Source: Pseudomonas frederiksbergensis (GTDB lineage Bacteria; Pseudomonadota; Gammaproteobacteria; Pseudomonadales; Pseudomonadaceae). Taken from it: a stretch of DNA of 60,050 nucleotides. Location: positions 1 to 60,050 of the forward strand of contig NZ_MOBM01000022.1 in NCBI RefSeq assembly GCF_003732275.1, given 5' to 3'. A program made the position numbers and the translations under genes. The notes beneath the pieces are model-generated. The model was not told the DNA's origin. It saw only the letters and a list, made by a program, of their open reading frames with translations, and made no database searches. Of the stretch, positions 32,653 through 43,448 are shown piece after piece (positions within the stretch are counted from its first letter, which is position 1; the number at the start of each line of letters is the position of its first letter).

Positions 32653-34001
32653 TGAGTACTTCCACGAGCACTTCAAATAGCCAGGCCGAGTCATTCAAGG
32701 ACTTGGTCAATTGGCTGCGCGATGCACTGCGCACGCCGGAGCAATTCACCCTCAGCTACGCCGCCGAGTCGTCGGCTTTCGTACGCTTCAACCATGCCAA
32801 AGTCCGTCAGGCCGGGCAGGTGCAGCAGGCGAGTGTCGGGTTCAAACTGATTAACGATGGTCGTCATGCCGATCTGAATATCACGCTGTCGGGCGACCCC
32901 GAAGTCGATCTTCAGCGTCTGGCCGAAGGCCTGCAACAGTTGCGCGAAACCCTGCCGCTGTTGCCTCAGGATCCGTACCTGCAGCTTAACCAGAACGACT
33001 GGCAGAGCAACAACGTGCAGGAGCATCCGCTGCCTGACACCGAGCAAGTGGTCGCTGAAATCACTGAAGCTGCCGAGGGCCTGGACCTGGTCGGCTTTTA
33101 TGCCGCCGGGCCGATCAGTCGCGGTTTCGCCAGTTCCTCGGGCGCGTTCGGCTGGCATCAGGCCAACAGCTTCAACTTCGATTTCAGCCTGTTCCATGAA
33201 AACGGTCAGGCGGTAAAAGCCAGTTATACCGGGCACGACTGGAACAGCGAAGGGTTTGCCAGGCGCTTCCAGCAGGCCCGCGAGCAATTGGCGTTTCTGG
33301 GTCGGCCATTGCGCACGCTGCCGCCCGGCGAATACCGCGCCTACCTGGCGCCGGCAGCGCTGGAGGAAATCATGGGCATGCTGAGCTGGGGCGGGTTTTC
33401 GGCCCAGGCGATTGCCAGCAAACAGAGCCCATTGCAAAAGTTCTACGCCAGCGAAGCCTGCTTCAACCCCAATGTATGGTTGAGTGAGCAGGTCAGCGGT
33501 TCCTTGAGCCCGGCGTTTTCCGACGAAGGTTATCCTCGCGATGATCTGGGGTTGATCGCCAAAGGCATGGCCAATGCCCGACTGATCAATTCCCGCAGCG
33601 CCGCCGAATACGGCCTCGCTGCCAACGGCGCCAGCAGCCATGAGTACCCGACGGCGCTGGTCATGCAAGGCGGCAATCTGGAGCAGGCGGAGATCCTCAA
33701 GCGCCTCGGCACCGGGCTCTACATCAGCAACCTGTGGTACCTGAACTACTCGGACCAACCGGCAGCGCGCCTGACCGGCATGACCCGGTTTGCGACCTTC
33801 TGGGTCGAGAATGGCGAGATCCAGGCACCGGTCAGCACCATGCGTTTCGATGACAGCGTCTACAGCCTGCTCGGTTCACAGCTGGAAGCGTTGACCGAGG
33901 AACGTGAGCTGATGTTGTCGGCCAGCACCTACAGTCAGCGGGCAACTGCTTCGGCGTTATTGCCGGGCGCGCTCGTCAGCCGACTTACGTTGACGCTGTA
34001 A
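32652..34001 (+). CDS. TldE/PmbA-like partner protein
   Basis: This 449-residue protein of the same superfamily has no HExxxH motif, as expected for the TldE/PmbA chain that pairs with TldD and shapes the cavity. Family features are an N-terminal antiparallel domain (FTLSYAAESSAFVRFNHAKVRQAG) and the glycine-rich C-terminus (LVMQGGNLEQAEILKRLGTGLYISNLWYLNYSD). It overlaps its TldD-like partner by one base (TGATG). The two probably form an obligate complex. No peptide precursor gene was found nearby. Confidence 0.83.
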   Translation: MSTSTSTSNSQAESFKDLVNWLRDALRTPEQFTLSYAAESSAFVRFNHAKVRQAGQVQQASVGFKLINDGRHADLNITLSGDPEVDLQRLAEGLQQLRETLPLLPQDPYLQLNQNDWQSNNVQEHPLPDTEQVVAEITEAAEGLDLVGFYAAGPISRGFASSSGAFGWHQANSFNFDFSLFHENGQAVKASYTGHDWNSEGFARRFQQAREQLAFLGRPLRTLPPGEYRAYLAPAALEEIMGMLSWGGFSAQAIASKQSPLQKFYASEACFNPNVWLSEQVSGSLSPAFSDEGYPRDDLGLIAKGMANARLINSRSAAEYGLAANGASSHEYPTALVMQGGNLEQAEILKRLGTGLYISNLWYLNYSDQPAARLTGMTRFATFWVENGEIQAPVSTMRFDDSVYSLLGSQLEALTEERELMLSASTYSQRATASALLPGALVSRLTLTL

Positions 34002-34010
34002 ACACAAACC

Positions 34011-34145
34011 TGTGGCGAGGGAGCTTGCTCCCGCTGGGCTGCGAAGCGGCCCCCTAGATTGGCAAACGCGTTCTATCAGACATACCGCATTCGCCGGATT
34101 TACGACTGCTACGCAGCCGAACGGGAGCAAGCTCCCTCGCCACAG
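34011..34145. repeat. REP pair (GTGGCGAGGGAGC family)
   Basis: Inverted units ctgtggcgagggagcttgct and agcaagctccctcgccacag lie between the tldE-like and MFS genes. Confidence 0.85.
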
Positions 34146-34190
34146 GGTTCAACGTCAGCCATGAATCTGCATTAATCCACAAGAGGTCCC

Positions 34191-35618
34191 ATGCCCAACC
34201 GCCCACCTCTCGACGCTGTCACCGCCCGCTGGGTACCGTGGGTTGTGGCCATTGCCTTCTTCATGCAGTCCCTCGACGGGACGATCCTCAACACCGCTCT
34301 CCCCGCCATGGCCCGGGACCTGGCCGAAGACCCGCTGCGCATGCAGGGCGTCATCATCGCCTACATGCTCACCGTCGCCTTGCTGATCCCCGCCTCCGGC
34401 TGGATCGCCGACCGCTTCGGCACCCGGAAAATCTTCTTCGGCGCGATCCTCCTGTTCAGCTTCGGCTCATTGCTCTGCGCCTTGTCCAGCACCCTGAGCA
34501 TGCTCATCGGCGCCCGGGTGATTCAGGGCCTCGGTGGCGCGTTGATGCTGCCGGTCGGGCGATTGGTGGTGCTGCGCGCGTATCCGCGCTCGGATCTGGT
34601 GCGGATCATGGGGTTCATTACCATTCCCGGCCTGCTCGGCCCGCTGATCGGCCCGACCATGGGCGGCTGGATGGTGCAATACCTGACTTGGCACTGGATC
34701 TTTCTGATCAACCTGCCGGTGGGCGTCCTCGGTTGCTACGCGGTATGGAAATTCATTCCCGACCTGCGCGGCAGCGAGCGCACCCGCTTCGATAGCCTGG
34801 GCTTTTTGCTGTTCGGCGCGGCGATGGTGCTGATCACCATCGCCATGGAAGGCCTCGGCGAACTGCACCTGCCGCATTTGCGAGTGATGTTGCTGCTGTT
34901 TGGCGGCATGGCGTGTCTGGCGGCGTATTGGCTGCGGGCCGGGCACGTAGACAATCCGCTGTTCGCGCCCTCGCTGTTCAAGACCCGAACGTTTGCCGTA
35001 GGCATCCTCGGTAATCTGTTCGCTCGCCTCGGCAGCGGCGCATTACCGTTCCTGGTGCCATTGCTGCTGCAAGTGGCACTGGGTTATTCGCCGTCACAGG
35101 CGGGGATGAGCATGCTGCCCCTGGCTGCGGCCGCGATGGTCGCCAAGTCGGTGGCGCGGCCGCTGATCGAACGGTTCGGCTACCGCACCGTGCTGACCGG
35201 CAACACACTGGCGCTGGGGATCATGCTGGCAAGCATGGGCCTGGTCAGCGAGCAGACGCCGTATTGGCTGCTGCTGGCTCAGTTGGCGGTTCTGGGGGCG
35301 ATCAACTCCTTGCAGTTCACCGCAATGAACACCGTCACCCTGATCGACCTCGACGACGCCAGCGCCAGCAGCGGCAACAGTTTGCTGTCGGTGGTCGCGC
35401 AATTGTCCCTGAGCCTCGGTGTGGCCTGCGCCGGCGCCTTGCTCGGCGGCTTCACGGCAGAGATCGGCAATGACGGCGTGAGCACGGTTCTGGGCGCGTT
35501 CCAGCTGACGTTTGTGACGGTCGGAATCATGGCGATGCTGGCTGCAACGATCTTTTCGCAGCTGTCTAGAACTGACGGACGGCGCGTCAGGCATCCGGAA
35601 GAACACATCGAGCCTTAG
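34191..35618 (+). CDS. MFS drug exporter, DHA2 (MdtD-like)
   Basis: The 475-residue protein has 14 likely membrane helices and the DHA2 N-terminal pattern FMQSLDGTILNTALPAMARDL (motif D1), GWIADRFGTRK (motif A near 76) and GPLIGPTMGGWMVQ (motif C near 154). It resembles MdtD of E. coli, a proton-driven exporter with weakly defined substrates. There is no TetR or MarR regulator and no membrane-fusion protein beside it. It ends 57 bases before dbpA. Substrate unknown. Confidence 0.87.
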   Translation: MPNRPPLDAVTARWVPWVVAIAFFMQSLDGTILNTALPAMARDLAEDPLRMQGVIIAYMLTVALLIPASGWIADRFGTRKIFFGAILLFSFGSLLCALSSTLSMLIGARVIQGLGGALMLPVGRLVVLRAYPRSDLVRIMGFITIPGLLGPLIGPTMGGWMVQYLTWHWIFLINLPVGVLGCYAVWKFIPDLRGSERTRFDSLGFLLFGAAMVLITIAMEGLGELHLPHLRVMLLLFGGMACLAAYWLRAGHVDNPLFAPSLFKTRTFAVGILGNLFARLGSGALPFLVPLLLQVALGYSPSQAGMSMLPLAAAAMVAKSVARPLIERFGYRTVLTGNTLALGIMLASMGLVSEQTPYWLLLAQLAVLGAINSLQFTAMNTVTLIDLDDASASSGNSLLSVVAQLSLSLGVACAGALLGGFTAEIGNDGVSTVLGAFQLTFVTVGIMAMLAATIFSQLSRTDGRRVRHPEEHIEP

Positions 35619-35675
35619 GGCGAATGGCCACGAGACTGATACACTGCGCGACATTTTGTTTTGCAGGCCAGTCCC

Positions 35676-37061
<1,386 letters not shown>

Positions 37062-37076
37062 GAACAGCGCACTTCC

Positions 37077-37168
37077 CTGTGGGAGCGAGCCTGCTCGCGA
37101 TGGCGGACTGTCAAACAACATCTATGTTGAATGTGCAGGCCTCATCGCGAGCAGGCTCGCTCCCACAG
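37077..37168. repeat. REP pair (GTGGGAGCGAGCCTGCTC variant)
   Basis: Inverted units ctgtgggagcgagcctgctc and gagcaggctcgctcccacag lie between dbpA and the flavoprotein gene. Confidence 0.85.
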
Positions 37169-37203
37169 TTTGTTTTGTGGCGACACATCAAGAGGACACC
37201 GTT

Positions 37204-38382
37204 TTGCGCTCTACCGAAGTCGTGATCATTGGCGCTGGCGCCGCAGGGTTGATGTGTGCGCTGACCGCCGCCGGTCGCGGGCGCAAAGTGATGTTGCTTG
37301 ACCATGCGAACAAGGCCGGCAAGAAAATCCTCATGTCGGGCGGTGGACGCTGCAATTTCACCAACATGTACACCGAACCGAGCAATTTCCTCTCGCAGAA
37401 CGAGCATTTCTGCAAATCCGCGCTGGCGCGCTACACCCAGTGGGATTTCATCGGTCTGGTGGCCAAACACGGCGTGCCGTACCACGAGAAGAAACTCGGC
37501 CAGTTGTTCTGCGATAACAAATCCAGCGACATCCTCGGCCTGCTGCTCGACGAATGCGATCAGGTCGGCGTCAGCCTGCACCTGGACACCTCGATCCAAC
37601 ACATCGAAAAAATGGAAAGCGGCTACCTGCTGCAAACCACCCTAGACCAAATTACCTGTGAGTCTCTGGTGATCGCCACCGGAGGCCTGTCGATTCCGAC
37701 CCTGGGCGCCACCGGTTTCGGTTATCAAGTGGCCAAGCAGTTCGGTCACGACCTGCTGCCGACCCGCGCCGGCCTGGTGCCGTTCACCATCACCGATCAG
37801 CTCAAGGAACTTTGCACCGAGCTGTCCGGTACGTCGGTGGATTGCCTGGTGAGCTGCAATGACCAGAGTTTCCGCGAAAACATCTTGTTCACTCACCGCG
37901 GCCTCAGCGGGCCGGCGATATTGCAGATTTCGTCGTTCTGGGAATCCGGCGACACGGTGGAAATCAACCTGATGCCGGATCACGACGTGCCGAGCTGGCT
38001 ACAACAACAGCAGGCCGAACGTCCCAACAGTGAGTTGAAAACCCTGCTCGGGGAAATCTTCACCAAGAAGATGGCCAATCTGCTGGCAGACAACTGGTTC
38101 GCCTCCAAACCGATGAAGCAGTACACCCACGCCGAGCTGGCGGACATCGCCGAAAAGCTGGCGAGCTGGAAAGTCGTGCCGGCCGGCACTGAAGGCTACC
38201 GTACTGCCGAAGTGACCCTCGGCGGCGTCGACACGCGCGAAGTGTCGTCCAAGACCATGGAGTCGCTGAAAAGCCCAGGGCTGTATTTCATTGGTGAAGT
38301 GCTCGATGTCACCGGGCATCTGGGCGGTTTCAACTTTCAGTGGGCCTGGGCCTCCGGCTACGCCGCCGCGCAATTCGTCTGA
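37204..38382 (+). CDS. YhiN/HI0933-family flavoprotein
   Basis: The 392-residue FAD protein has the dinucleotide motif VVIIGAGAAGLMCALTAAGRG at the N-terminus, the family-specific SGGGRCNFTNM near residue 44 and the closing GHLGGFNFQWAWASGYAAA. The biochemical role is unclear; it is annotated as an aminoacetone-oxidase-like or NAD(P)/FAD oxidoreductase. The start is taken as the TTG at 37204 (MRSTEVV), placed 7 bases after an AGAGGA site. An upstream GTG at 37177 would lack a ribosome-binding site. Confidence 0.87.
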   Translation: MRSTEVVIIGAGAAGLMCALTAAGRGRKVMLLDHANKAGKKILMSGGGRCNFTNMYTEPSNFLSQNEHFCKSALARYTQWDFIGLVAKHGVPYHEKKLGQLFCDNKSSDILGLLLDECDQVGVSLHLDTSIQHIEKMESGYLLQTTLDQITCESLVIATGGLSIPTLGATGFGYQVAKQFGHDLLPTRAGLVPFTITDQLKELCTELSGTSVDCLVSCNDQSFRENILFTHRGLSGPAILQISSFWESGDTVEINLMPDHDVPSWLQQQQAERPNSELKTLLGEIFTKKMANLLADNWFASKPMKQYTHAELADIAEKLASWKVVPAGTEGYRTAEVTLGGVDTREVSSKTMESLKSPGLYFIGEVLDVTGHLGGFNFQWAWASGYAAAQFV

Positions 38383-38397
38383 CAAACACAAATTAAA

Positions 38398-38488
38398 TGT
38401 GGGAGCGGGCTTGCTCGCGAAGGCGGTCTGACAGTCGACATAAATGTTGAATGTACCGGCCTCATCGCGAGCAGGCTCGCTCCCACAT
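38398..38488. repeat. REP pair (mixed GCGGGC/GAGCCT units)
   Basis: Unit tgtgggagcgggcttgctcg faces cgcgagcaggctcgctccca; the two arms belong to slightly different subfamilies. Confidence 0.85.
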
Positions 38489-38606
38489 TCGTTATGCGTT
38501 GATCTTTAAAGGAACAGATTTTGCTGTCAGATGTGATCGGCGCCATTGCGTCGGCGTCATTAGTGGCTCAATTTAGCGTCATTGCCTCGGAAGGCCTTCG
38601 CACTTC

Positions 38607-40790
38607 ATGTCATCGACCACATTTCGGCAGTCTCTGCGCCGCCTCTGGGCGCTGGATAAATTCAGCTACAGCGTGCGGGTATTCATCGCCCTGACCGGCA
38701 GCATGGCGCTGTGTTGGTATCAGGATGAAATGGGGCTGCTGATCCCACTGTTCCTGGGGATCATCGCCAGCGCCCTCGCTGAAACCGACGACAGTTGGCA
38801 GGGTCGCCTCAACGCACTGGCCGTGACGCTAGTGTGTTTTATGGTCGCCGCCCTGTCCGTCGAACTGCTCTTCCCCTACCCCGTCCTCTTTATCATCGCC
38901 TTTGCACTGGCCAGCTTCTGCCTGACCATGCTCGGCGCGCTGGGCGAACGTTATGGCGCGATTGCTTCGGCAACACTGATTCTGTCGGTCTACACCATGA
39001 TCGGCGTGGACCAGCGCGGCGGCGCGGTCACTGACTTCTGGCACGAACCGGTGCTGCTGGTGGCCGGTGCGGCCTGGTATGGCTTGCTCTCGGTGCTGTG
39101 GCAGGCACTGTTTTCCAACCAGCCGGTGCAGCAAAGCCTGGCGCGGCTGTTCCGTGAACTGGGTTATTACCTGAAGCTGAAATCGTCGCTGTTCGAACCG
39201 ATCCGGCAGATGGACGTGGAAGCGCAGCGGCTGGAACTGGCCCAACAGAACGGCCGGGTGGTGGCGGCCCTGAACGCCGCCAAGGAAATCATTCTGCATC
39301 GGGTCGGCGACGGTCGGCCGGGCGTGAAAGTCAGCCGTTATCTGAAGCTGTACTTCCTCGCCCAGGACATCCACGAGCGCGCCAGTTCCTCGCACTACCC
39401 CTACAACGCGCTGGCCGAAGCGTTCTTCCACAGCGATGTGCTGTTCCGCTGTCAGCGCCTGCTGCGCCAGCAAGGCAAGGCTTGCCGCGCGCTGGCCGAA
39501 TCGATCCAGATGCGCCAGCCGTTCATCTATGACGCAAGCTTCGCCGAGGCCCTGAGCGACCTGCACGCTTCCCTCGAACACTTGCGTATCCAGAGCAATC
39601 CGGCCTGGCGCGGGCTGCTGCGTTCGTTGCGAGCGCTGGCTGCCAACCTCGGCACCCTCGACCGTTTGCTCAGCGACGCCAGCAACCCCGATGCGCTCGC
39701 AGACGCCACCGACAGCAGCCTGCTCGACCGTTCGCCACGCAGCCTCAAGGATGTCTGGATACGCTTGCGCACGCAGCTGACGCCAACGTCCTTGCTATTC
39801 CGCCACGCCCTGCGCCTGCCCCTGGCGTTGAGCATCGGCTACGGCATGGTGCATTTGATCCACCCGTCGCAAGGTTACTGGATCATCCTCACCACGCTGT
39901 TTGTCTGTCAGCCGAACTACGGCGCCACCCGCCGCAAACTCGGGCAGCGAATCATTGGCACCGCCATTGGCCTGACCGTGGCCTGGGCGCTGTTCGATCT
40001 GTTCCCGAACCCGTTGATCCAGTCGAGCTTCGCCATCCTTGCCGGGGTGGTTTTCTTTACCAATCGCACCACCCGCTACACCCTGGCGACTGCCGCGATC
40101 ACGCTCATGGTGCTGTTCTGCTTCAACCAGGTGGGCGATGGTTATGGGCTGCTGCTGCCGCGACTGTTCGATACTTTGCTCGGCAGTCTGATCGCCGGGC
40201 TGGCGGTATTCCTGTTCCTGCCGGACTGGCAGGGTCGACGCCTGAACAAAGTGCTGGCCAACACCCTGACCTGCAACAGCATTTACCTGCGCCAGATCAT
40301 GCAGCAATACGCCGCCGGTAAAAGCGACGACCTGGCTTATCGCCTGGCCCGACGCAACGCGCACAACGCCGATGCCGCGTTGTCGACGACGCTGGCCAAC
40401 ATGCTGATGGAGCCGGGGCACTTCCGTAAGGAAGCGGACGTCGGGTTCCGTTTCCTGGTGCTGTCGCACACCTTGCTCAGCTATTTATCGGGGCTGGGAG
40501 CACACCGCGAAACCCAACTACCGTCGGATGTGCGCGAGCATTTGATCGACGGCGCCGGTGTGAACCTGGCCGCCAGCCTCGACGAAATCGCCCAAGGCCT
40601 GGCGAGCAAACAGCCGATTGCGATTCAGAGTGATGAGGAAGAAGCCCTGGCCAATGGGCTTGAGCAGATGCCGGATGAGATCGATGAAGGGCAGCGGTTG
40701 GTGCAGACGCAATTGGCGTTGATCTGCCGGCAGCTGGGGCCGTTGCGGACGTTGGCGGCGCATTTGATCAAAGATACGAGCGAGGCTTGA
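38607..40790 (+). CDS. yccS: FUSC-family inner-membrane protein (YccS-like)
   Basis: The 727-residue protein has two blocks of membrane helices (roughly residues 25-165 and 395-525), each followed by a soluble region. This is the YccS/FUSC layout, related to aromatic-acid efflux proteins such as AaeB. The first block starts YSVRVFIALTGSMALCWY and the second LRLPLALSIGYGMVHLIHPSQGYWIIL. It is probably a transporter of small organic anions, but the substrate is not known. No membrane-fusion partner lies beside it. Start ATG 38607. Confidence 0.87.
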   Translation: MSSTTFRQSLRRLWALDKFSYSVRVFIALTGSMALCWYQDEMGLLIPLFLGIIASALAETDDSWQGRLNALAVTLVCFMVAALSVELLFPYPVLFIIAFALASFCLTMLGALGERYGAIASATLILSVYTMIGVDQRGGAVTDFWHEPVLLVAGAAWYGLLSVLWQALFSNQPVQQSLARLFRELGYYLKLKSSLFEPIRQMDVEAQRLELAQQNGRVVAALNAAKEIILHRVGDGRPGVKVSRYLKLYFLAQDIHERASSSHYPYNALAEAFFHSDVLFRCQRLLRQQGKACRALAESIQMRQPFIYDASFAEALSDLHASLEHLRIQSNPAWRGLLRSLRALAANLGTLDRLLSDASNPDALADATDSSLLDRSPRSLKDVWIRLRTQLTPTSLLFRHALRLPLALSIGYGMVHLIHPSQGYWIILTTLFVCQPNYGATRRKLGQRIIGTAIGLTVAWALFDLFPNPLIQSSFAILAGVVFFTNRTTRYTLATAAITLMVLFCFNQVGDGYGLLLPRLFDTLLGSLIAGLAVFLFLPDWQGRRLNKVLANTLTCNSIYLRQIMQQYAAGKSDDLAYRLARRNAHNADAALSTTLANMLMEPGHFRKEADVGFRFLVLSHTLLSYLSGLGAHRETQLPSDVREHLIDGAGVNLAASLDEIAQGLASKQPIAIQSDEEEALANGLEQMPDEIDEGQRLVQTQLALICRQLGPLRTLAAHLIKDTSEA

Positions 40791-40813
40791 GATTTTTGCT
40801 GATCGGGCGGGCC

Positions 40814-40909
40814 TCTTCGCGAGCAAGCCCGCTCCCACATTTAATCTGTGGTGTTCACAAAATTATGTTCACCGCAGTTCTAATGTGGGAGCGGGCTTGC
40901 TCGCGAAGG
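40814..40909. repeat. REP pair (GTGGGAGCGGGCTTGC family)
   Basis: Inverted units cttcgcgagcaagcccgctc and gagcgggcttgctcgcgaag lie between convergent genes. Confidence 0.85.
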
Positions 40910-40939
40910 CGTCATCGGCCACACCACAATACCCGGCAC

Positions 40940-41677
40940 TCACATCCCATGCTGCTTGAGCAACTTCTCATAACTGCCATCAGCCTTCATCGCCGCAATC
41001 TCACGGTCGAACCCGGCGACGATCTGTTCATGCTGCGGATTCTTCAGGCTCACCAGAATATGCAGGCTGTTCTCGCTCAACGGCTTGGGTAAAAACTCCA
41101 CGGCATTGCGTACCTTGGATGATTCCCGAGCGAGGTAATACCGGGCGACGAACTCGTCTTCCAGGGTCAGCTTGACCCGGTCGGCCACGACCATGCGCAC
41201 GGCCATGGCGAAGCTGTGCACCGGAATTTTCTGCAGCGACACATCGTCGTCGAATGCTTGCGAATAGGCATAACCGCGTACCACCGCTATCGGGTAGGTG
41301 TGCAGTTGTCGCAGGTTGCTGAATTCGATCGGCGCGTCTTTGCGCTTGAGAAAGCGCACACGGTTGAGCAGGTACTCACCGGAAAACTGCCCCAGCTTCG
41401 TGCGCTCCTCGGCGTACCAGGCGTTGACCAGCACGTCGTAACGCCCATCGCCTACCCCAAACAAGGCTCGCGCCCACGGCACCTGTTCGAAATCACTGGC
41501 AAAACCGGCCCGGGCCAGCGCGGTGCTGACGATGTCTGTGGCCAATCCGCCATTGACCAACGTCGCGTCGGTAAAAGGTGGCCAGGCATCGGCTACCAGA
41601 CGCAGCTTTTGCGCTGCCGCGCTCTGTGTCAGCAACAGCAATCCAATCAAAGCAAACGCTCGATGCAATCGCGGCAT
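40940..41677 (-). CDS. Solute-binding protein (bacterial extracellular family 3)
   Basis: This 245-residue secreted protein has a signal peptide ending near residue 22 (TQSAAA-QKLR) and a family-3 binding domain: LRLVADAWPPFTDATLVNGG, DFEQVPWARALFGVGDG, and ALARAGF. Members bind amino acids or serve as periplasmic sensors. There is no permease or ATPase nearby, so it is an orphan. The PWARAL pattern is common in the polar-amino-acid-like orphan proteins of pseudomonads. Ligand unknown. Confidence 0.85.
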   Translation of the reverse strand: MPRLHRAFALIGLLLLTQSAAAQKLRLVADAWPPFTDATLVNGGLATDIVSTALARAGFASDFEQVPWARALFGVGDGRYDVLVNAWYAEERTKLGQFSGEYLLNRVRFLKRKDAPIEFSNLRQLHTYPIAVVRGYAYSQAFDDDVSLQKIPVHSFAMAVRMVVADRVKLTLEDEFVARYYLARESSKVRNAVEFLPKPLSENSLHILVSLKNPQHEQIVAGFDREIAAMKADGSYEKLLKQHGM

Positions 41678-41936
41678 GCCAGAAGATCCTTAGCGGGCGG
41701 GGTGCCCGACGTATTTTTCAGCCAAAACTCCAAGGCCCCTCTACCGGCGAAACCCAGGTCCTAACATTAGCTTATCGACAACATTGCACAGCGCTTCACC
41801 GCAGATTACACAAAGAAGACAATCTCGCGAGAAATGAATGATGGCATTTTGGCCTTTGTCACGGATTTCTCTGCCATCAAGACATCCCGCGTCAGGACGC
41901 TTAGTATCGGAGCAACGTTGTTCAAGGAATCTGAAG

Positions 41937-42389
41937 ATGACAATCGATTGGGTCTGCAAACACCACAGCGATCTGGGTAAAGAGCAGCTGTATGCCATTT
42001 TGCAGCTGCGTGCCGAGGTATTCGTCGTCGAGCAGAAATGCCTTTATCAGGACATCGATGGCCAGGACCTGGAAGGTGACACCTGCCATTTGATGGGCTG
42101 GGACGGGGATCAGCTAGTGGCCTACCTGCGATTGCTCGACCCGGAGTTACAGGGCGGCGACGTGGTGATTGGCCGGGTGATCATTGCTCCCGCTGCACGC
42201 GGCACCGGGCTTGGGCATGAGATGATGAGCCAGGCGTTGAAACAGGCCGAAAAGCACTGGCCTGAAGTGCCGATCTACCTTTCGGCCCAGGCGCATTTGC
42301 AGGGGTATTACGGGCGGTATGGTTTTGTGGTGGTGGGTGAGGAATATATGGAGGATGACATTCCGCATATCGGGATGCGCCGTTCCTGA
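41937..42389 (+). CDS. elaA: ElaA-like GNAT acetyltransferase
   Basis: The 150-residue GNAT protein has the ElaA N-terminus (LGKEQLYAILQLRAEVFVVEQKCLYQDIDGQD) and the acetyl-CoA loop GRVIIAPAARGTGLGHEMM near residues 80-98. The ATG at 41937 is the family start; the ORF extends back to 41838 without support. The substrate is unknown. The upstream 260 bases hold no other gene. Confidence 0.87.
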   Translation: MTIDWVCKHHSDLGKEQLYAILQLRAEVFVVEQKCLYQDIDGQDLEGDTCHLMGWDGDQLVAYLRLLDPELQGGDVVIGRVIIAPAARGTGLGHEMMSQALKQAEKHWPEVPIYLSAQAHLQGYYGRYGFVVVGEEYMEDDIPHIGMRRS

Positions 42390-42395
42390 GGGCCC

Positions 42396-42490
42396 TATCG
42401 CGAGCAGGCTCGCTCCCACATTGGACTTATGGTGTGAACCCTATCTATGTCACACAGAACCCACTGTGGGAGCGAGCCTGCTCGCGATGG
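42396..42490. repeat. REP pair (GTGGGAGCGAGCCTGCTC variant)
   Basis: Inverted units tatcgcgagcaggctcgctc and gggagcgagcctgctcgcga. Confidence 0.85.
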
Positions 42491-42514
42491 CGTCAGCTGA
42501 AGCAACGCAGGAAT

Positions 42515-42811
42515 TCAGGGATATTCCAACACCGCTTTAATCTGCCGCAGATTACGCTCGATCCACCCCCGATCAATCGCCCCCCACTCGCGAATCCGAT
42601 AGCGCCCCGCATGGTTACGCGCGCCTTCTTCCTGCTCGAATTCACAAATGATATCCAGATCCGCCAATGCCGCGATGGTGTCCTGGGCCGTGCGCCGGGG
42701 CATGCCGGTGACTTCGGTCAACGCCGGGACGCTGCTGGCCAATCCGCTGTCGATCAGGTACGCCACGTATAACCGGCGGTAGAAGCTGCTCTTGGTCTTG
42801 CTCACGTCCAT
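42515..42811 (-). CDS. Small winged-helix DNA-binding protein
   Basis: The 98-residue protein looks like a winged helix: helix 1 YRRLYVAYLIDSGLA, recognition region LTEVTGMPRRTAQDTIAALADLD and wing CEFEQEEGARNHAGRYRIREWG. It is likely a transcription factor of unknown target. The ATG at 42811 follows an AAGGAG site. It may be transcribed with the YgjP-like gene upstream (start near 43402), though a REP-like repeat separates them. Confidence 0.78.
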   Translation of the reverse strand: MDVSKTKSSFYRRLYVAYLIDSGLASSVPALTEVTGMPRRTAQDTIAALADLDIICEFEQEEGARNHAGRYRIREWGAIDRGWIERNLRQIKAVLEYP

Positions 42812-42830
42812 CCATGCGCTCCTTATTGAA

Positions 42831-42902
42831 GATCAAAAGATCGCAGCCTTCGGCAGCTCCTACGCGCCTGTGGGCGCTGTCGAAGGCTGCGATCTTTTGA
42901 TC
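42831..42902. repeat. Inverted repeat (AAAGATCGCAGCCTTCGGCAG family)
   Basis: gatcaaaagatcgcagcctt faces its complement aaggctgcgatcttttgatc around a short loop. This fourth repeat family recurs at 46565, 58115 and 59917. Confidence 0.85.
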
Positions 42903-42910
42903 TTGATCTT

Positions 42911-43402
42911 CTATTGTATCTCCCGCCAAGTCAGGTATACCCGTAAATCGAACTCCACCTGGTGATACCCCGGCAACATGTGTTCGCACAGCTTGTAGAA
43001 CGCCTTGTTGTGATCCGACTCTTTGAAGTGCGCCAACTCATGCACCACGATCATTTTCAGAAACTGCGGCGCCGCGTCCTTGAACAGCGAGGCGATGCGA
43101 ATTTCTTTCTTGGCCTTGAGCTTGCCACCCTGCACTCGGGAAATCGCAGTGTGCAGGCCGAGCGCACGGTGGGTCAGGTCCAGACGGTTGTCGAATAACA
43201 CTTTGTCGATAGCCGGAGCGTTACGCAGGTATTCCTGCTTGAGATCCAGGGCATAGGTGTACAGCGCCTTGTCGCTCTGCACCCCGTGCTTTTCTGGATA
43301 CCGCTGGCTCAGGTAGTCACCCAGTCGACCTTCGGCGATCAGCTGGCGCACCTGGTCCTGCAAAGCAGCGGGATAGGCCTGGAGGTATTTCAACGCGGTC
43401 AT
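42911..43402 (-). CDS. YgjP-like zinc metallopeptidase
   Basis: The protein of about 163 residues carries HELAHFKESDHNKAF (HExxH with the third ligand His nearby), the M48-like YgjP signature. The typical YgjP motifs before it are present (IRIASLFKDAAPQFLKMIVVHE). The ATG at 43402 (MTALKYL) is preferred; a GTG at 43423 would add seven residues, and neither has a clear ribosome-binding site. YgjP-like proteins are often linked to restriction or stress systems, but here none is adjacent. Function unknown. Confidence 0.82.
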   Translation of the reverse strand: MTALKYLQAYPAALQDQVRQLIAEGRLGDYLSQRYPEKHGVQSDKALYTYALDLKQEYLRNAPAIDKVLFDNRLDLTHRALGLHTAISRVQGGKLKAKKEIRIASLFKDAAPQFLKMIVVHELAHFKESDHNKAFYKLCEHMLPGYHQVEFDLRVYLTWREIQ

Positions 43403-43448
43403 TGGGGCGGCAACACGAGTCACGAAAAGGTCGCCAAGTGTAACGAAT

